64,000 nucleotides of DNA from Cognatundibacterium crateris (GCF_010078235.1 NZ_JAABOS010000007.1:183126-247125); one strand, 5' to 3'. Shown: positions 17,294 through 26,741, counted from the first letter of the stretch. The notes: generated by a model from the letters alone, not told the origin. A program made the numbers and translations.

Positions 17294-18211
17294 ATGTCAG
17301 CTACTGCACTGCGTCCCCAACATTTGCTGACCGCGCTGGTCGTGGTGGTCTTATGGGGCATGAATTTTGTTGTGATTAAAATCGGCCTGAAAGGCATACC
17401 GCCTTTTCTGATGGGCGCGCTGCGCTTCATGCTGGTGGCCTTCCCTGCGATACTGTTTCTGCCTCGCCCCAAGGTTCCGCTTCGCCTGTTACTGGCCTAT
17501 GCACTGACCATCAGCCTGGGACAATTTGCCTTTTTGTTTTCTGCTATGGCAGTCGGCATGCCGGCTGGACTGGCATCACTGGTATTGCAATCGCAGGCAT
17601 TTTTTACAGTGGCTTTATCGGCCCTGGTGTTTGGCGACAAACTGCATTTGAGTAATCTGTGTGGCATGCTGGTGGCGGCACTGGGTTTATTTATCCTGGG
17701 CAGCGCCAGCTTGCAGGGCAGCGCGCAGCAGGTGACACTGGCCGGTTTCGCCTTAACGATATGCGCAGCTTTTTCCTGGGCCAGCGGCAATGTGATTAAT
17801 AAAAAAATCGGCCCGACTGCGGTGCTGAGTCTGGTTTCCTGGAGCGCACTGATTCCCATCCTGCCCTTCTTTGCGCTGTCATTCATGTTCGAAGGCCGCG
17901 ATACCATCGTTCACAGCCTGACGCATATGTCGCTGTCTTCTGCGCTGACTATCGTTTATCTGGCGGTAGCGGCAACGCTGATTGGTTACACGCTGTGGGG
18001 ACGCTTGCTATCCAGCCTGCCTACCCATATGGTGGCACCGATGACGCTGATGGTACCGGTGATAGGCTTGAGTGCCGCCTGGCTGTTATTGGGTGAGGCA
18101 CTGAGTCAGCTGCAAATCATCGGCGCGCTGACGGTGATGGGTGGCTTGTTGATCAATGTGTTTGGCGCCCGCCTGCTCGCTGCCTGGAATGCGCGTTCGC
18201 CAGCCGCCTGA
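17294..18211 (+). CDS. eamA: EamA/DMT family transporter, amino-acid metabolite exporter-like
   Basis: A 305-residue inner-membrane protein of ten hydrophobic helices in two EamA repeats (about 10-140 and 150-290). The N-terminal signature LLTALVVVVLWGMNFVVIKIGL and the PPFLMGALRF segment resemble E. coli EamA (YdeD), which exports cysteine-pathway metabolites; the symbol rests on this resemblance and the substrate is not proven. It converges on thrC and shares its terminator. Confidence 0.8.
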   Translation: MSATALRPQHLLTALVVVVLWGMNFVVIKIGLKGIPPFLMGALRFMLVAFPAILFLPRPKVPLRLLLAYALTISLGQFAFLFSAMAVGMPAGLASLVLQSQAFFTVALSALVFGDKLHLSNLCGMLVAALGLFILGSASLQGSAQQVTLAGFALTICAAFSWASGNVINKKIGPTAVLSLVSWSALIPILPFFALSFMFEGRDTIVHSLTHMSLSSALTIVYLAVAATLIGYTLWGRLLSSLPTHMVAPMTLMVPVIGLSAAWLLLGEALSQLQIIGALTVMGGLLINVFGARLLAAWNARSPAA

Positions 18212-18228
18212 ACCTTGCTGACCACAAG

Positions 18229-18273
18229 AAAACGGCGCTGCCTCTGGATCAGAGACAGCGCCGTTTTCTTTTT
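18229..18273. terminator. Bidirectional intrinsic terminator
   Basis: AAAACGGCGCTG (18229-18240) pairs perfectly with CAGCGCCGTTTT (18255-18266) and is flanked by A and T runs. It separates the convergent eamA and thrC. Confidence 0.9.
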
Positions 18274-18285
18274 ATGCTTAGTCGC

Positions 18286-19749
18286 TTACAAGCCGGTATG
18301 TTCGGCGATATAGGCTTTCATTGCTTCGACTCGCGGCTGCATCACAATAAAGCGCTGCGGCAGTGCTTCGATCTGTTCAAATCCGGCAGGACGCTGTGCA
18401 TCTTCACCCAGTGCTTCGCGTATGGTTTCATTGAATTTGGCTGGCAAGGCAGTTTCCAGCACGATCATAGGCACGCCGGGCTGCCAGTGCTCGCGTGCGA
18501 CCTTAATGCCGTCGGCAGTATGGGTATCGACCGTCAGGCCGTATTGCTCCCTGACCTGGCGTATGGTCTGAATACGATCTGCATGTACCGATTTACCAGA
18601 GACAAAACCAAACTGTGTGACTTTACTAAACTCATCGCCATCACTGCCGGGCGCACCGGACAAATCAAAACCGCCTTTACTTTCGACCTGCGCAAACAAG
18701 TGTTTGACGCGCGCCGCATCGCCATCGAGCAAATCGTAAATGAAACGCTCAAAGTTAGAGGCCTTGGAAATATCCATAGACGGGCTGGTGGTATGCCAGG
18801 TCTCGGCGGAAGCACGCACGCGGTAAATGCCGGTACGGAAAAACTCATCCAGCACATCATTTTCATTGGTCGCCACCACCAGCTGAGCGATAGGCAAGCC
18901 CATCATTCTGGCGATATGACCAGCGCAGATATTTCCAAAATTACCGGATGGCACAGTGAAGGAAACCTGTTGTTCATTGCCGGTAGTCGCGCTCAGATAG
19001 CCACGGAAGTAGTACACCACCTGTGCCACTACCCTGGCCCAGTTAATCGAATTCACGGTACCGATGCGCTGCTGCTGTTTGAAGGCAAGATCATTCGACA
19101 CCGCCTTGACCAAGTCCTGACAATCATCGAATACGCCTTCTACCGCGATATTGAAAATATTCGGGTCCTGCAGACTGAACATCTGCGCGGTCTGGAAGGC
19201 GCTCATTTTTTGGTGTGGTGACAGCATGAATACGCGGATGCCACGTTTGCCCCGCATCGCATATTCAGCCGCACTGCCGGTATCGCCGGAGGTTGCACCG
19301 AAAATATTGAGTTCAGCCTGATTTTTTGCGAGTGCATATTCAAACAGATTGCCGAGCAATTGCATCGCCATATCTTTGAACGCCAGCGTAGGGCCATTCG
19401 ATAAGGCTTGTAAAATCAGCTTACGGCCCGAGCCATCTTCCTGCAACACGCGCAAAGGCGTAATCTGGGTCGCATCTTCACCCTCACGCGCATTGCGATA
19501 GACCTCAGCGGTATAGGTTTTGGCTGTCATGGCACGCAAATCTGCTTCCGGAATATCGGTAGCAAATTTACGCAAGACTTCAAATGCAAGCTCGGCATAT
19601 GACAGTTTGCGCCAGGCATTCAGCTCTGCTGCTGTGACTTGAGGATAGCTGGCAGGCAGATACAGGCCACCGTCCGGGGCCAGCCCACCTAACAGGATTT
19701 CGGAAAAACTTTGCGACGCGGCATGTCCGCGAGTTGAGGCGTAATGCAT
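18286..19749 (-). CDS. thrC: Threonine synthase
   Basis: A 487-residue PLP enzyme that converts O-phosphohomoserine to threonine. The PLP lysine is in TLAFKDMAMQLLG, and the N-terminal STRGHAASQSFSEILLGG, the FGATSGDTGSAA phosphate-binding loop and VPSGNFGNICAG are typical of the longer bacterial class. A GTG start 42 bases upstream is open, but a perfect TATAAT (19795-19800, minus strand) sits right at that GTG, so the transcript probably begins too late for it; the ATG at 19749 starts MHYASTRG as in homologues. The homoserine dehydrogenase gene that usually precedes thrC is not adjacent. Confidence 0.94.
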   Translation of the reverse strand: MHYASTRGHAASQSFSEILLGGLAPDGGLYLPASYPQVTAAELNAWRKLSYAELAFEVLRKFATDIPEADLRAMTAKTYTAEVYRNAREGEDATQITPLRVLQEDGSGRKLILQALSNGPTLAFKDMAMQLLGNLFEYALAKNQAELNIFGATSGDTGSAAEYAMRGKRGIRVFMLSPHQKMSAFQTAQMFSLQDPNIFNIAVEGVFDDCQDLVKAVSNDLAFKQQQRIGTVNSINWARVVAQVVYYFRGYLSATTGNEQQVSFTVPSGNFGNICAGHIARMMGLPIAQLVVATNENDVLDEFFRTGIYRVRASAETWHTTSPSMDISKASNFERFIYDLLDGDAARVKHLFAQVESKGGFDLSGAPGSDGDEFSKVTQFGFVSGKSVHADRIQTIRQVREQYGLTVDTHTADGIKVAREHWQPGVPMIVLETALPAKFNETIREALGEDAQRPAGFEQIEALPQRFIVMQPRVEAMKAYIAEHTGL

Positions 19750-19794
19750 ACTTTGAGCAAGGATAGTAGAGTCGATGAGGTAAATTTTCACCCC

Positions 19795-19800
19795 ATTATA
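19795..19800 (-). promoter_or_regulatory. Candidate -10 box of thrC
   Basis: A perfect TATAAT on the minus strand, about 46 bases upstream of the chosen thrC ATG. No good -35 box was found at the usual distance. Confidence 0.45.
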
Positions 19801-19933
19801 TCGCCCTTACTACCAAATAACCTGCACAAATTTGGCAAAAACTCAGATTTTCTTTCTTATATTCAGATGCATCTAAGGATATATCTTTATTGCATATATT
19901 CAGGTCTGGCGCTCATTGCCAGCGCCATCATGA

Positions 19934-20794
19934 TCAGGCATCAGGCAGCAGAACAGCGTCCGGATGGGTGTAGATCACCAGTCCGCTTTGCCGCGCAAAT
20001 CCTATCAGGCAGATACCGGCGTCCTGTGCCATTTGCAAGGCCAGCGCGGTCGGGGCTGACAGACAGACCATGAGGCGGATATTCGCGACTGCCGCTTTTT
20101 GCACCAGCTCATAACTGGCGCGGCTGCTTAATAGCAAAAAGCCATCTGGCCGCTGTGCATGCCGCCACTGCTGCGCCAATGCACCAGTCAGCTTATCGAG
20201 TGCATTGTGACGACCTACATCTTCCCGCAACACTGAAATTTGCCCATCCAGACTGGCATAGGCTGCCGCATGCAGCGCACCGGTGACTGCATTTTGTAGC
20301 TGCAGCGCCGGCATTTGCCGGAGCGCGGCCTGGATCGCGGCCAGCGGGATAGGTGATCCGGCGCTGACCTGCGCACAGGACTGCGGCAAGGCATCCAGGC
20401 TGGCGATGCCACACAGACCGCAACCGGTACGTCCGGCCAGCTGGCGTTTCTGTCGTTTGAGCTGATCAAAACATTCAGCGGCGATCTGCATCTCCAGCAC
20501 CAGACCTGCAGGCTGATGCTGCTGCAGTATGCGGATATCGTAAATCTGCTGCACCTGGCTGACCACGCCCTCGGACAAACTGAAGCCACGTGCGAAATCC
20601 TCGAGATCGGCCGGACTGGCCATCATCACGGCATGCGATATGCCGTTATAGACCAGCGCCACCGGCACTTCCTGCGCCACCTGGTCGGTAACCGCCTGCA
20701 TACCGGGTTCGCCATAACGTACACGCTGCACGGTCACCGCCAGACTCAGCGGCAGACTGTCCACGTCTTCTGTGACTGGCTGATCCTGGCTCAT
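19934..20794 (-). CDS. fdhD: Formate dehydrogenase accessory sulfurtransferase FdhD
   Basis: A 286-residue protein that passes sulfur from a cysteine desulfurase to the molybdenum cofactor of formate dehydrogenases. The sulfur-carrying CxxC is at residues 125 and 128 (GRTGCGLCG), and the segments EDFARGFSLSEGV, REDVGRHNALDKL and LLSSRASYELVQK are characteristic. It is the last gene of a three-gene minus-strand operon with the molybdoenzyme at 21098-23395, its likely client; the gap to the preceding gene is seven bases. Confidence 0.95.
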   Translation of the reverse strand: MSQDQPVTEDVDSLPLSLAVTVQRVRYGEPGMQAVTDQVAQEVPVALVYNGISHAVMMASPADLEDFARGFSLSEGVVSQVQQIYDIRILQQHQPAGLVLEMQIAAECFDQLKRQKRQLAGRTGCGLCGIASLDALPQSCAQVSAGSPIPLAAIQAALRQMPALQLQNAVTGALHAAAYASLDGQISVLREDVGRHNALDKLTGALAQQWRHAQRPDGFLLLSSRASYELVQKAAVANIRLMVCLSAPTALALQMAQDAGICLIGFARQSGLVIYTHPDAVLLPDA

Positions 20795-20801
20795 CGCGAC
20801 C

Positions 20802-21092
20802 TCACCATGATGCGCATGCCGCCAGACCGGTCGCCGTCAGGCTGAGCAGCAGACGCTCGCCCTGCTGCCCACTGTGTACCCAGCCTAATCCTGCTTGTCC
20901 CGCAATATCCTGCTCCCCCAGATAGGCGAGGCAGCGCAGCAAGGTACTCATACGGACATTTAAGCGTTTGCACAGCTTTTGCGCCGATACCGGCTGCGCC
21001 TCCTGCCGCAAGGCCAGCATCAGCGCTTCTATCTGCGCCAGCATAGTCAGATCGGCCTGCTCTGCTTCGGGAGCGGTTGTCTCCATCGTCAT
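20802..21092 (-). CDS. Small winged-helix-like protein between formate dehydrogenase genes
   Basis: A 96-residue protein with spacing of five bases after the molybdoenzyme gene and seven before fdhD, so it is translated as part of that operon. The sequence (helix LAQIEALMLALRQ, then QPVSAQKLCKRLNVRMSTLLRCLAYLGEQ, then a short strand pair GLGWVHSG and LLLSLTATGL) looks like a small winged-helix DNA-binding fold. I do not know a named family. It might regulate the operon or assist the enzyme. Confidence 0.6.
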   Translation of the reverse strand: MTMETTAPEAEQADLTMLAQIEALMLALRQEAQPVSAQKLCKRLNVRMSTLLRCLAYLGEQDIAGQAGLGWVHSGQQGERLLLSLTATGLAACASW

Positions 21093-21097
21093 ATGGA

Positions 21098-23395
21098 TCA
21101 GGCCTGATGCGCGGCCAGTGTGACCGGTATCGATTTGGAGGTCGGCGTACGCGCCCGGTCGGCCACACTGGACAAGGCGACCAGGCCATTAGTCTCAGGG
21201 AAGTAAGCCGCCAGACAGCCGCGTGGAATATTGTATTCAACCAGCATAAAGCGTTTGACGCTACGTTCGGCTTTATCTTCTGAAATACTGGTGATGTCTA
21301 CCCAATCCCCTGCACGGAAGCCCAGGGCACGGATATCTTCAGCGTGGATAAACAGCACGCGGCGCTCACCGAACACACCCCGATAGCGATCATTCATGCC
21401 ATAGATGGTGGTGTTGTACTGATCATGCGAACGTATGGTCGCCAGATTGAACACAGTTTGCTGTTGCGCGCTTCTGGCCTGATGGATAGGCAGATCGGTC
21501 GGTACCGCATGCGCAAAGAAGTTGGCCTTACCAGTTGCCGTGCGCCATTCCAGTTCGCGCGCGCTGTTACGCAAATGGAAACCGCCCGGTACCCTTACCC
21601 GGGTATTGAAACCGGCAAAGTCGTCAAACACTTCAGCGATTTTGTCGCGGATACGGTCGTAATCTGCAACCAGCGCCATCCAGTCTATGCGGGTTCTGTC
21701 CTGCAAGGTCGCCACTGCCATGCGTGCCACAATCGCCGGCTCAGACAATAAATCAGGCGAGGCCGGGACATTCATGCCGGAAGACAGATGCACCATGCTC
21801 ATCGAATCTTCCACCGTGACCGCCTGCGGGCCATTGGCCTGCATATCAATTTCAGTGCGGCCCAGACAAGGCAGGATCAGCGCATCACGGCCACAGACCA
21901 GATGGCTGCGGTTTAATTTGGTCGCCACATGCACCGTGAGTGCACAATTGCGTAAGGCACGATGCGTGAGTTCAGTATCCGGCGTCGCAGTCGCAAAATT
22001 ACCGCCCATTGCGAAAAATACTTTATCCGGTGACGCCAGCATGGCTTCTATCGCGCCCACCGTGTCATAGCCGTGCTCACGCGGCACCTCAAAACCAAAC
22101 ACTTGCTGCAATCGATCGAGGAAAGCAGCTGCCGGTTTTTCATTGATGCCCATGGTGCGGTCGCCCTGCACATTGCTGTGCCCACGCACCGGACAGGCAC
22201 CGGCACCGGGACGCCCCAGATGGCCACGCAATAACAACAGGTTCACGATCATCTGTATCGTTGCGACCGAATGTTTATGCTGGGTGATGCCCATGCCCCA
22301 GCAGGCAATCACGCTACGCGCATGCAAATAGGTTTGTGCCGTGCGCTCAATCTGGCTGCGTTCCAGGCCGGATTCACGCACGATGGTATCCCAGGACTCT
22401 TGCCCGACTTCGTCAGCAAATGCCTCAAAATTTGCCGTGTGCTGCGCAATGAAACCCACATCAATCAGCCGCGTCTGGCCTTGCTGCTGCGCCAGCGCAT
22501 CCGCTTCCAGCACATATTTGATAATGCCTTTGACCGCAGCCAGATCGCCGCCTATCTTCAATTGCAGGTAATCAGAGGAAATGGTGCTGCCATCACCGGA
22601 TAACATCTCCAGCGCATCCTGCGGGTCCTGGAATTTCTCCAGCCCTCGCTCACGCAAAGGATTGAAGGACACGATAGCCGCGCCACGCTTGGACGCGGCC
22701 CGCAATTCGCCCAGCATGCGCGGATGATTAGTGCCGGGATTTTGTCCGAAAATGAAAATCGCATCGGCCTGCTGAAAATCTGACAGCAGCACCGTGCCCT
22801 TGCCTATCCCTATGGCTTCGCGCATGGCAAGACCGGATGGCTCGTGGCACATATTCGAGCAATCCGGAAAATTATTGGTGCCGAATTCGCGTACAAACAA
22901 CTGATACAGAAACGCTGCCTCATTGCTGGTGCGGCCTGAGGTATAGAAAATCGCATCATCAGGCCGTGCTAAGGCGCGCAAATGCTGAGCGATCAAGGCA
23001 AAGGCTTCATCCCAGGATACCGCAACATAGCGATCAGTCACTGCATCGTAACGTACAGGCTGGGTCAGCCTGCCCTGATCTTCCAGCCAGTGATCGCTGT
23101 GACGGCTCAAATCCGCCAGCGTATGCGAGGCGAATAAAGCTGGGGTAGCGCGTCTGGCAGTCGATTCAGCCGCAACCGCCTTGGCACCGTTCTCACAGAA
23201 TTCAAAAGTCGAGGTATGGTCAGAATCCGGCCAGGCACAACCCGGGCAATCGAAGCCGTCCGGCTGATTCGCCGACAGCAAAGTCCGGGCGCCCTTACCC
23301 GGTATGCCCTGATTCAACAATTGCTGCGCAACGCTTTTCAATGCACCCCAGCCACCGGCAGGCCGGTTGTAGACCTGAATCACTTTTTTACTCAT
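21098..23395 (-). CDS. FdhF/YdeP-type molybdopterin oxidoreductase
   Basis: A 765-residue molybdopterin-dependent enzyme of the YdeP/FdhF-like group. The N-terminal signature GFDCPGCAWPD (about residues 47-57) is characteristic of this branch and carries only part of the usual four-cysteine iron-sulfur ligand set. Cofactor-binding blocks follow (FYTSGRTSNEAAFLYQLF, FIFGQNPGTNHPRML, GHSNVQGDRTMG), with a C-terminal molybdopterin-dinucleotide domain (about 640-765). It lacks the extra subunits of respiratory formate dehydrogenases. Its reaction is not established; the E. coli relative YdeP is linked to acid resistance. Co-transcription with fdhD supports a role needing sulfurated cofactor. AGGGGAA precedes the ATG. 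Confidence 0.88.
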   Translation of the reverse strand: MSKKVIQVYNRPAGGWGALKSVAQQLLNQGIPGKGARTLLSANQPDGFDCPGCAWPDSDHTSTFEFCENGAKAVAAESTARRATPALFASHTLADLSRHSDHWLEDQGRLTQPVRYDAVTDRYVAVSWDEAFALIAQHLRALARPDDAIFYTSGRTSNEAAFLYQLFVREFGTNNFPDCSNMCHEPSGLAMREAIGIGKGTVLLSDFQQADAIFIFGQNPGTNHPRMLGELRAASKRGAAIVSFNPLRERGLEKFQDPQDALEMLSGDGSTISSDYLQLKIGGDLAAVKGIIKYVLEADALAQQQGQTRLIDVGFIAQHTANFEAFADEVGQESWDTIVRESGLERSQIERTAQTYLHARSVIACWGMGITQHKHSVATIQMIVNLLLLRGHLGRPGAGACPVRGHSNVQGDRTMGINEKPAAAFLDRLQQVFGFEVPREHGYDTVGAIEAMLASPDKVFFAMGGNFATATPDTELTHRALRNCALTVHVATKLNRSHLVCGRDALILPCLGRTEIDMQANGPQAVTVEDSMSMVHLSSGMNVPASPDLLSEPAIVARMAVATLQDRTRIDWMALVADYDRIRDKIAEVFDDFAGFNTRVRVPGGFHLRNSARELEWRTATGKANFFAHAVPTDLPIHQARSAQQQTVFNLATIRSHDQYNTTIYGMNDRYRGVFGERRVLFIHAEDIRALGFRAGDWVDITSISEDKAERSVKRFMLVEYNIPRGCLAAYFPETNGLVALSSVADRARTPTSKSIPVTLAAHQA

Positions 23396-23470
23396 GCTTT
23401 CCCCTGCAAATTCTGTATTTCCTGTGCCGACAGCATCACCAAGGCCTGCTACCGCAGCTGACTGCGCTGA

Positions 23471-24043
23471 TCAGCGATGTATGACCACCAGCAAAGCTTT
23501 GGCTTCGGTCTTACCGGTATTCCGGATTGCGTGATTTTTATCCGCATCGTAGCGCGCAGTGGCACCAATTTTGACTTTCTTTTTATGACCTTCGACTTCG
23601 ACTTCAATCTGACCGCTCAAGACCGTCAGATGCTCGGATGCGCCTGGGTCATGTGAATTTGACACCAAGGCACCACCCGCTGCGAGTGTGAGTTCATACC
23701 ATTCGTATTTGCCAGCCAGCTCCATCGGTCCCAGGATGCGTAACACATATCCCGCATGCTCACCCGGCAAAGTTGGCGTTTCATGGGCTTCCAGCAAACG
23801 TATGCTCTCTGCAGCAGGCAATTCAGAAGAGAGCAATTCTGCCATCGTCACCCCCAGCGCATTGGCGAGGCGCCATGCAACTGCGATGGTTGGATTGGCT
23901 TTTTCGCGCTCTATCTGCGACAGCATAGACTTAGAAACTCCGGCAGTTCTGGATAAATCTTCTAAAGTAAGACCACGCTCCAGACGCATTTTCTGCAAAG
24001 TCGCACCGACTTCCGGCGGCGTATTCGACAAAACTTTTTTCAT
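23471..24043 (-). CDS. XRE family transcriptional regulator with C-terminal cupin
   Basis: A 190-residue regulator: helix-turn-helix of the XRE/Cro type at about residues 10-65 (LQKMRLERGLTLEDLSRTAG, VSKSMLSQIEREKANP) followed by a cupin_2 beta-barrel (about 110-190) that probably binds a small effector. It is divergent from kbl, with the inverted repeat GAAC-TTTA-GTTC in the shared region, so it likely controls the threonine/serine degradation genes and itself. The effector (threonine, serine or glycine would fit) is not known. Confidence 0.85.
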   Translation of the reverse strand: MKKVLSNTPPEVGATLQKMRLERGLTLEDLSRTAGVSKSMLSQIEREKANPTIAVAWRLANALGVTMAELLSSELPAAESIRLLEAHETPTLPGEHAGYVLRILGPMELAGKYEWYELTLAAGGALVSNSHDPGASEHLTVLSGQIEVEVEGHKKKVKIGATARYDADKNHAIRNTGKTEAKALLVVIHR

Positions 24044-24090
24044 AAAGCCTATTGCACCACTAAAAAAGTATGATTAATATTCGATATATT

Positions 24091-24102
24091 GAACTTTAGT
24101 TC
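24091..24102. promoter_or_regulatory. Candidate operator between the XRE-cupin gene and kbl
   Basis: The perfect inverted repeat GAAC-TTTA-GTTC lies inside a longer AT-rich, partly symmetric stretch (AATATT to the left and TAAATATT to the right), about 50 bases upstream of the regulator gene. Confidence 0.5.
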
Positions 24103-24157
24103 TAAATATTGGATTTTTTAAGATTTATTTAACGCGGCGTGCCTGACTGTATTTGTT

Positions 24158-24245
24158 AGCATATTTGCGAGTTTGTTCAGTTTCCTGGTTTAGCAGTGTA
24201 ACAGCTGCCTACCGGGAAACACTAAAAGAGCGTGACAAATATGCT
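24158..24245. promoter_or_regulatory. Nested long-range hairpin in the kbl leader
   Basis: Three concentric complementary pairs share one axis: AGCATATTTG (24158-24167) with CAAATATGCT (24236-24245), GTTTCCTGG (24180-24188) with CCGGGAAAC (24212-24220, one G-T wobble), and GCAG (24193-24196) with CTGC (24205-24208). The folded element would be an 88-base arm with two internal loops. It ends 89 bases before the kbl ATG. I found no match to a glycine riboswitch or other known class. Confidence 0.5.
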
Positions 24246-24334
24246 GAAAACCAGCGACTGCTGCAAGACTTTATCAGGCACATCCAACTACGATTACCCC
24301 ACTCTGGCCAGCACCAGATCAGACGGAGACTAGC

Positions 24335-25540
24335 ATGACCCAGAATACTTCCAGACTCGCCTTTATCGATAAACTGGCAGGCAACCTGAATGGCTTACGT
24401 GAACAAGGCCTGTTTAAACCAGAGCGCGTGATTGCTTCGCGTCAGGGCGCGGTCGTGACCTGCGACGATGGTCGCCAACTGATCAATCTGTGCGCGAACA
24501 ACTATCTGGGTCTGTCCGGCGATGAATCCATGGTGCAGGCATCGATCGCCGCGACCGAGCAATTCGGCTATGGTCTGTCATCGGTACGCTTTATCTGCGG
24601 CACACAAACCGTCCACAAACAACTGGAAAAAGCGATTGCCGAATTTCTGGGCACGGAAGACTGCATCCTGTATGCAGCCGCCTTCGACGCTAATGGCGGT
24701 GTGTTTGAACCTTTGTTCGATGAAAACGATGCCATCATTTCCGATGCACTGAACCACGCATCCATCATCGACGGCATCCGCTTATGTAAAGCCGCACGCT
24801 ATCGTTATGCACACAATGACATGGCCGATCTGGAAAAACAATTGCAAGCCGCTGCCGATAAACGTCACCGTATCATCGTAACGGATGGTGTTTTCTCTAT
24901 GGACGGCACCATCGCCCAGCTCGATAAAATCTGCGAACTGGCAGACAAATACGATGCACTGGTGATGATTGATGAATGCCACGCTTCCGGCTTCATGGGC
25001 AAGACTGGCCGCGGCACGCACGAGCATCACAATGTGCTCGGACGCATCGACATTATTACTGGCACCCTGGGCAAGGCACTGGGTGGCGCGATGGGCGGCT
25101 TCACCGCTGGACGTAAAGAAGTGATCGATACCCTGCGTCAGAAATCCCGTCCTTACCTGTTCTCCAACACACTGGCACCGTCAATCGCCGGTGCTTCTTT
25201 ATCGGTGCTGCAAAGATTGTCTGTCTCCACCGAACTGCGTGATCGCCTGCATGCCAATACTGAACACTTCCGTCGCGAAATCGTCAAACTCGGCTTCACG
25301 ATTAAGCCAGGTACGCATCCGGTGGTTCCGGTCATGTTGTTCGATGCGCCGGTAGCGCAGAAATTCGCCGCCCGTCTGTATGAATTAGGCGTATTCGTGA
25401 CCGGCTTCTTCTACCCTGTGGTGCCAATGGGACAAGCCCGGGTCAGGGTGCAACTGTCTGCTGCACACAGCATAGAACAACTCGACACCGCACTCGCCGC
25501 TTTCGCTCAGGCGGGTCGCGAACTCGGACTGATACCGTAA
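24335..25540 (+). CDS. kbl: Glycine C-acetyltransferase (2-amino-3-ketobutyrate CoA ligase)
   Basis: A 401-residue PLP enzyme that splits 2-amino-3-ketobutyrate with CoA into glycine and acetyl-CoA, the second step of threonine degradation. The Schiff-base lysine is K247 (TGTLGKALGGAMGG). The N-terminal CANNYLGLS segment, the VMIDECHASGFMG cofactor block and C-terminal HPVVPVMLFDAP match Kbl closely, and the length is that of the E. coli enzyme. GGAGA precedes the ATG. It is followed by the threonine dehydrogenase gene, which makes its substrate. Confidence 0.96.
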   Translation: MTQNTSRLAFIDKLAGNLNGLREQGLFKPERVIASRQGAVVTCDDGRQLINLCANNYLGLSGDESMVQASIAATEQFGYGLSSVRFICGTQTVHKQLEKAIAEFLGTEDCILYAAAFDANGGVFEPLFDENDAIISDALNHASIIDGIRLCKAARYRYAHNDMADLEKQLQAAADKRHRIIVTDGVFSMDGTIAQLDKICELADKYDALVMIDECHASGFMGKTGRGTHEHHNVLGRIDIITGTLGKALGGAMGGFTAGRKEVIDTLRQKSRPYLFSNTLAPSIAGASLSVLQRLSVSTELRDRLHANTEHFRREIVKLGFTIKPGTHPVVPVMLFDAPVAQKFAARLYELGVFVTGFFYPVVPMGQARVRVQLSAAHSIEQLDTALAAFAQAGRELGLIP

Positions 25541-25644
25541 TTCAGCACTGACGAAAACTGAGGCCAGCATGTAAATTTGCAGCACACTGGCTGCGCCTTA
25601 GTTTTACGTCGATTTAGCTATCTATTCTTAATCTGGAAACAAAC

Positions 25645-26610
25645 ATGGAAAAAATTCTTGTAATTGGTGCTAACGGTCAGATCGGCAGCGAACTGGTGGA
25701 AGCTCTGGCAGCACAGCATGGTGCAAACAATGTGATTGCAGCGGATATCAGCCCAGCCAGCCTGTATGGCGCGGCCATCTATGAAATCATTGATGTACTG
25801 AATGCGGCACGCATTACCGAAGTCATCGAGCAATATCAGGTCACGCAGGTGTATCAGCTGGCAGCGCTGCTGTCCGCAACTGGCGAAAAAGCGCCGCTGA
25901 AGGCCTGGGAACTGAATATGGATGGCTTGCTCAACATCCTGGAAATCGCGCGTATTCGCGGCGAAGCTGGCAAACCGTTGAAAGTGTTCTGGCCTTCTTC
26001 TATCGCCGCGTTCGGCCCGAATACGCCACCAGTCAATACGCCGCAATATACGGTGATGGACCCAAGCACGATTTACGGTATCAGCAAACTGGCCGGTGAA
26101 CGCCTGTGCGAATACTATTTCGAAAAATATGGCGTCGATGTACGCAGCATACGCTACCCTGGCATCATCAGCTTCAAGTCGCCACCAGGCGGCGGCACCA
26201 CCGACTATGCAATCGCGATTTTCCATTCCGCTTTGCGCGGTGAAGCCTACAGCTGCTTCCTGGAAGCGGAAACCACCTTACCGATGATCTACATGCCGGA
26301 CGCAATCCGCGCCACGATTTCGCTGATGGATGCAGATGCCGCCAAACTTTCTGTGCGTTCCTCGTATAATGTCGCCGGTTTAAGTTTTAATCCGCGCGAA
26401 TTGGCAGCTGCAATCAAACAAAATTTGCCGGCATTTGACATACACTACGCTCCCGACAGCCGCCAGGCGATCGCAGCTTCCTGGCCGCAAAGCCTGGACG
26501 ATGCACAAGCCCGCACAGACTGGGGCTGGCAGGCGCAGGTAGGCTTGCAGGATCTGGTCACCGACATGCTGAAAAATATTCGTGTCGATGGCAAGGAGTT
26601 AGCTGCATAA
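25645..26610 (+). CDS. SDR-type L-threonine 3-dehydrogenase
   Basis: A 321-residue extended short-chain dehydrogenase. The NAD-binding motif is GANGQIGSE near the N-terminus and the catalytic Tyr-Lys pair lies in STIYGISKLAGE. The protein resembles UDP-galactose-4-epimerase-like enzymes, but the segment SIRYPGIISFKSPPGGGTTDYA and the adjacent kbl identify the short-chain type of threonine dehydrogenase described from Flavobacterium and animals, distinct from the zinc-dependent Tdh of E. coli. It oxidises threonine to 2-amino-3-ketobutyrate. It begins 104 bases after kbl. Confidence 0.88.
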   Translation: MEKILVIGANGQIGSELVEALAAQHGANNVIAADISPASLYGAAIYEIIDVLNAARITEVIEQYQVTQVYQLAALLSATGEKAPLKAWELNMDGLLNILEIARIRGEAGKPLKVFWPSSIAAFGPNTPPVNTPQYTVMDPSTIYGISKLAGERLCEYYFEKYGVDVRSIRYPGIISFKSPPGGGTTDYAIAIFHSALRGEAYSCFLEAETTLPMIYMPDAIRATISLMDADAAKLSVRSSYNVAGLSFNPRELAAAIKQNLPAFDIHYAPDSRQAIAASWPQSLDDAQARTDWGWQAQVGLQDLVTDMLKNIRVDGKELAA

Positions 26611-26741
26611 TTTAATTTCAAAATTAGCGCAAAAAGATTCAGGCACCAACATCGCAATGAGCGCATCATGCCTCTTTGCGACCAGACTACTTAGCCTGAG
26701 TCATTTTGCGCACACCAAATAAGAGACAAAGAGGTCATACG

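Noticed and set aside
18274-19221. 315-codon open frame antisense to thrC
   Set aside because: Overlaps a clear threonine synthase; Cys/His-rich shadow sequence.
24044-24334. Possible glycine riboswitch upstream of kbl
   Set aside because: The conserved glycine-aptamer segments are not present; only the unclassified nested arm was found.
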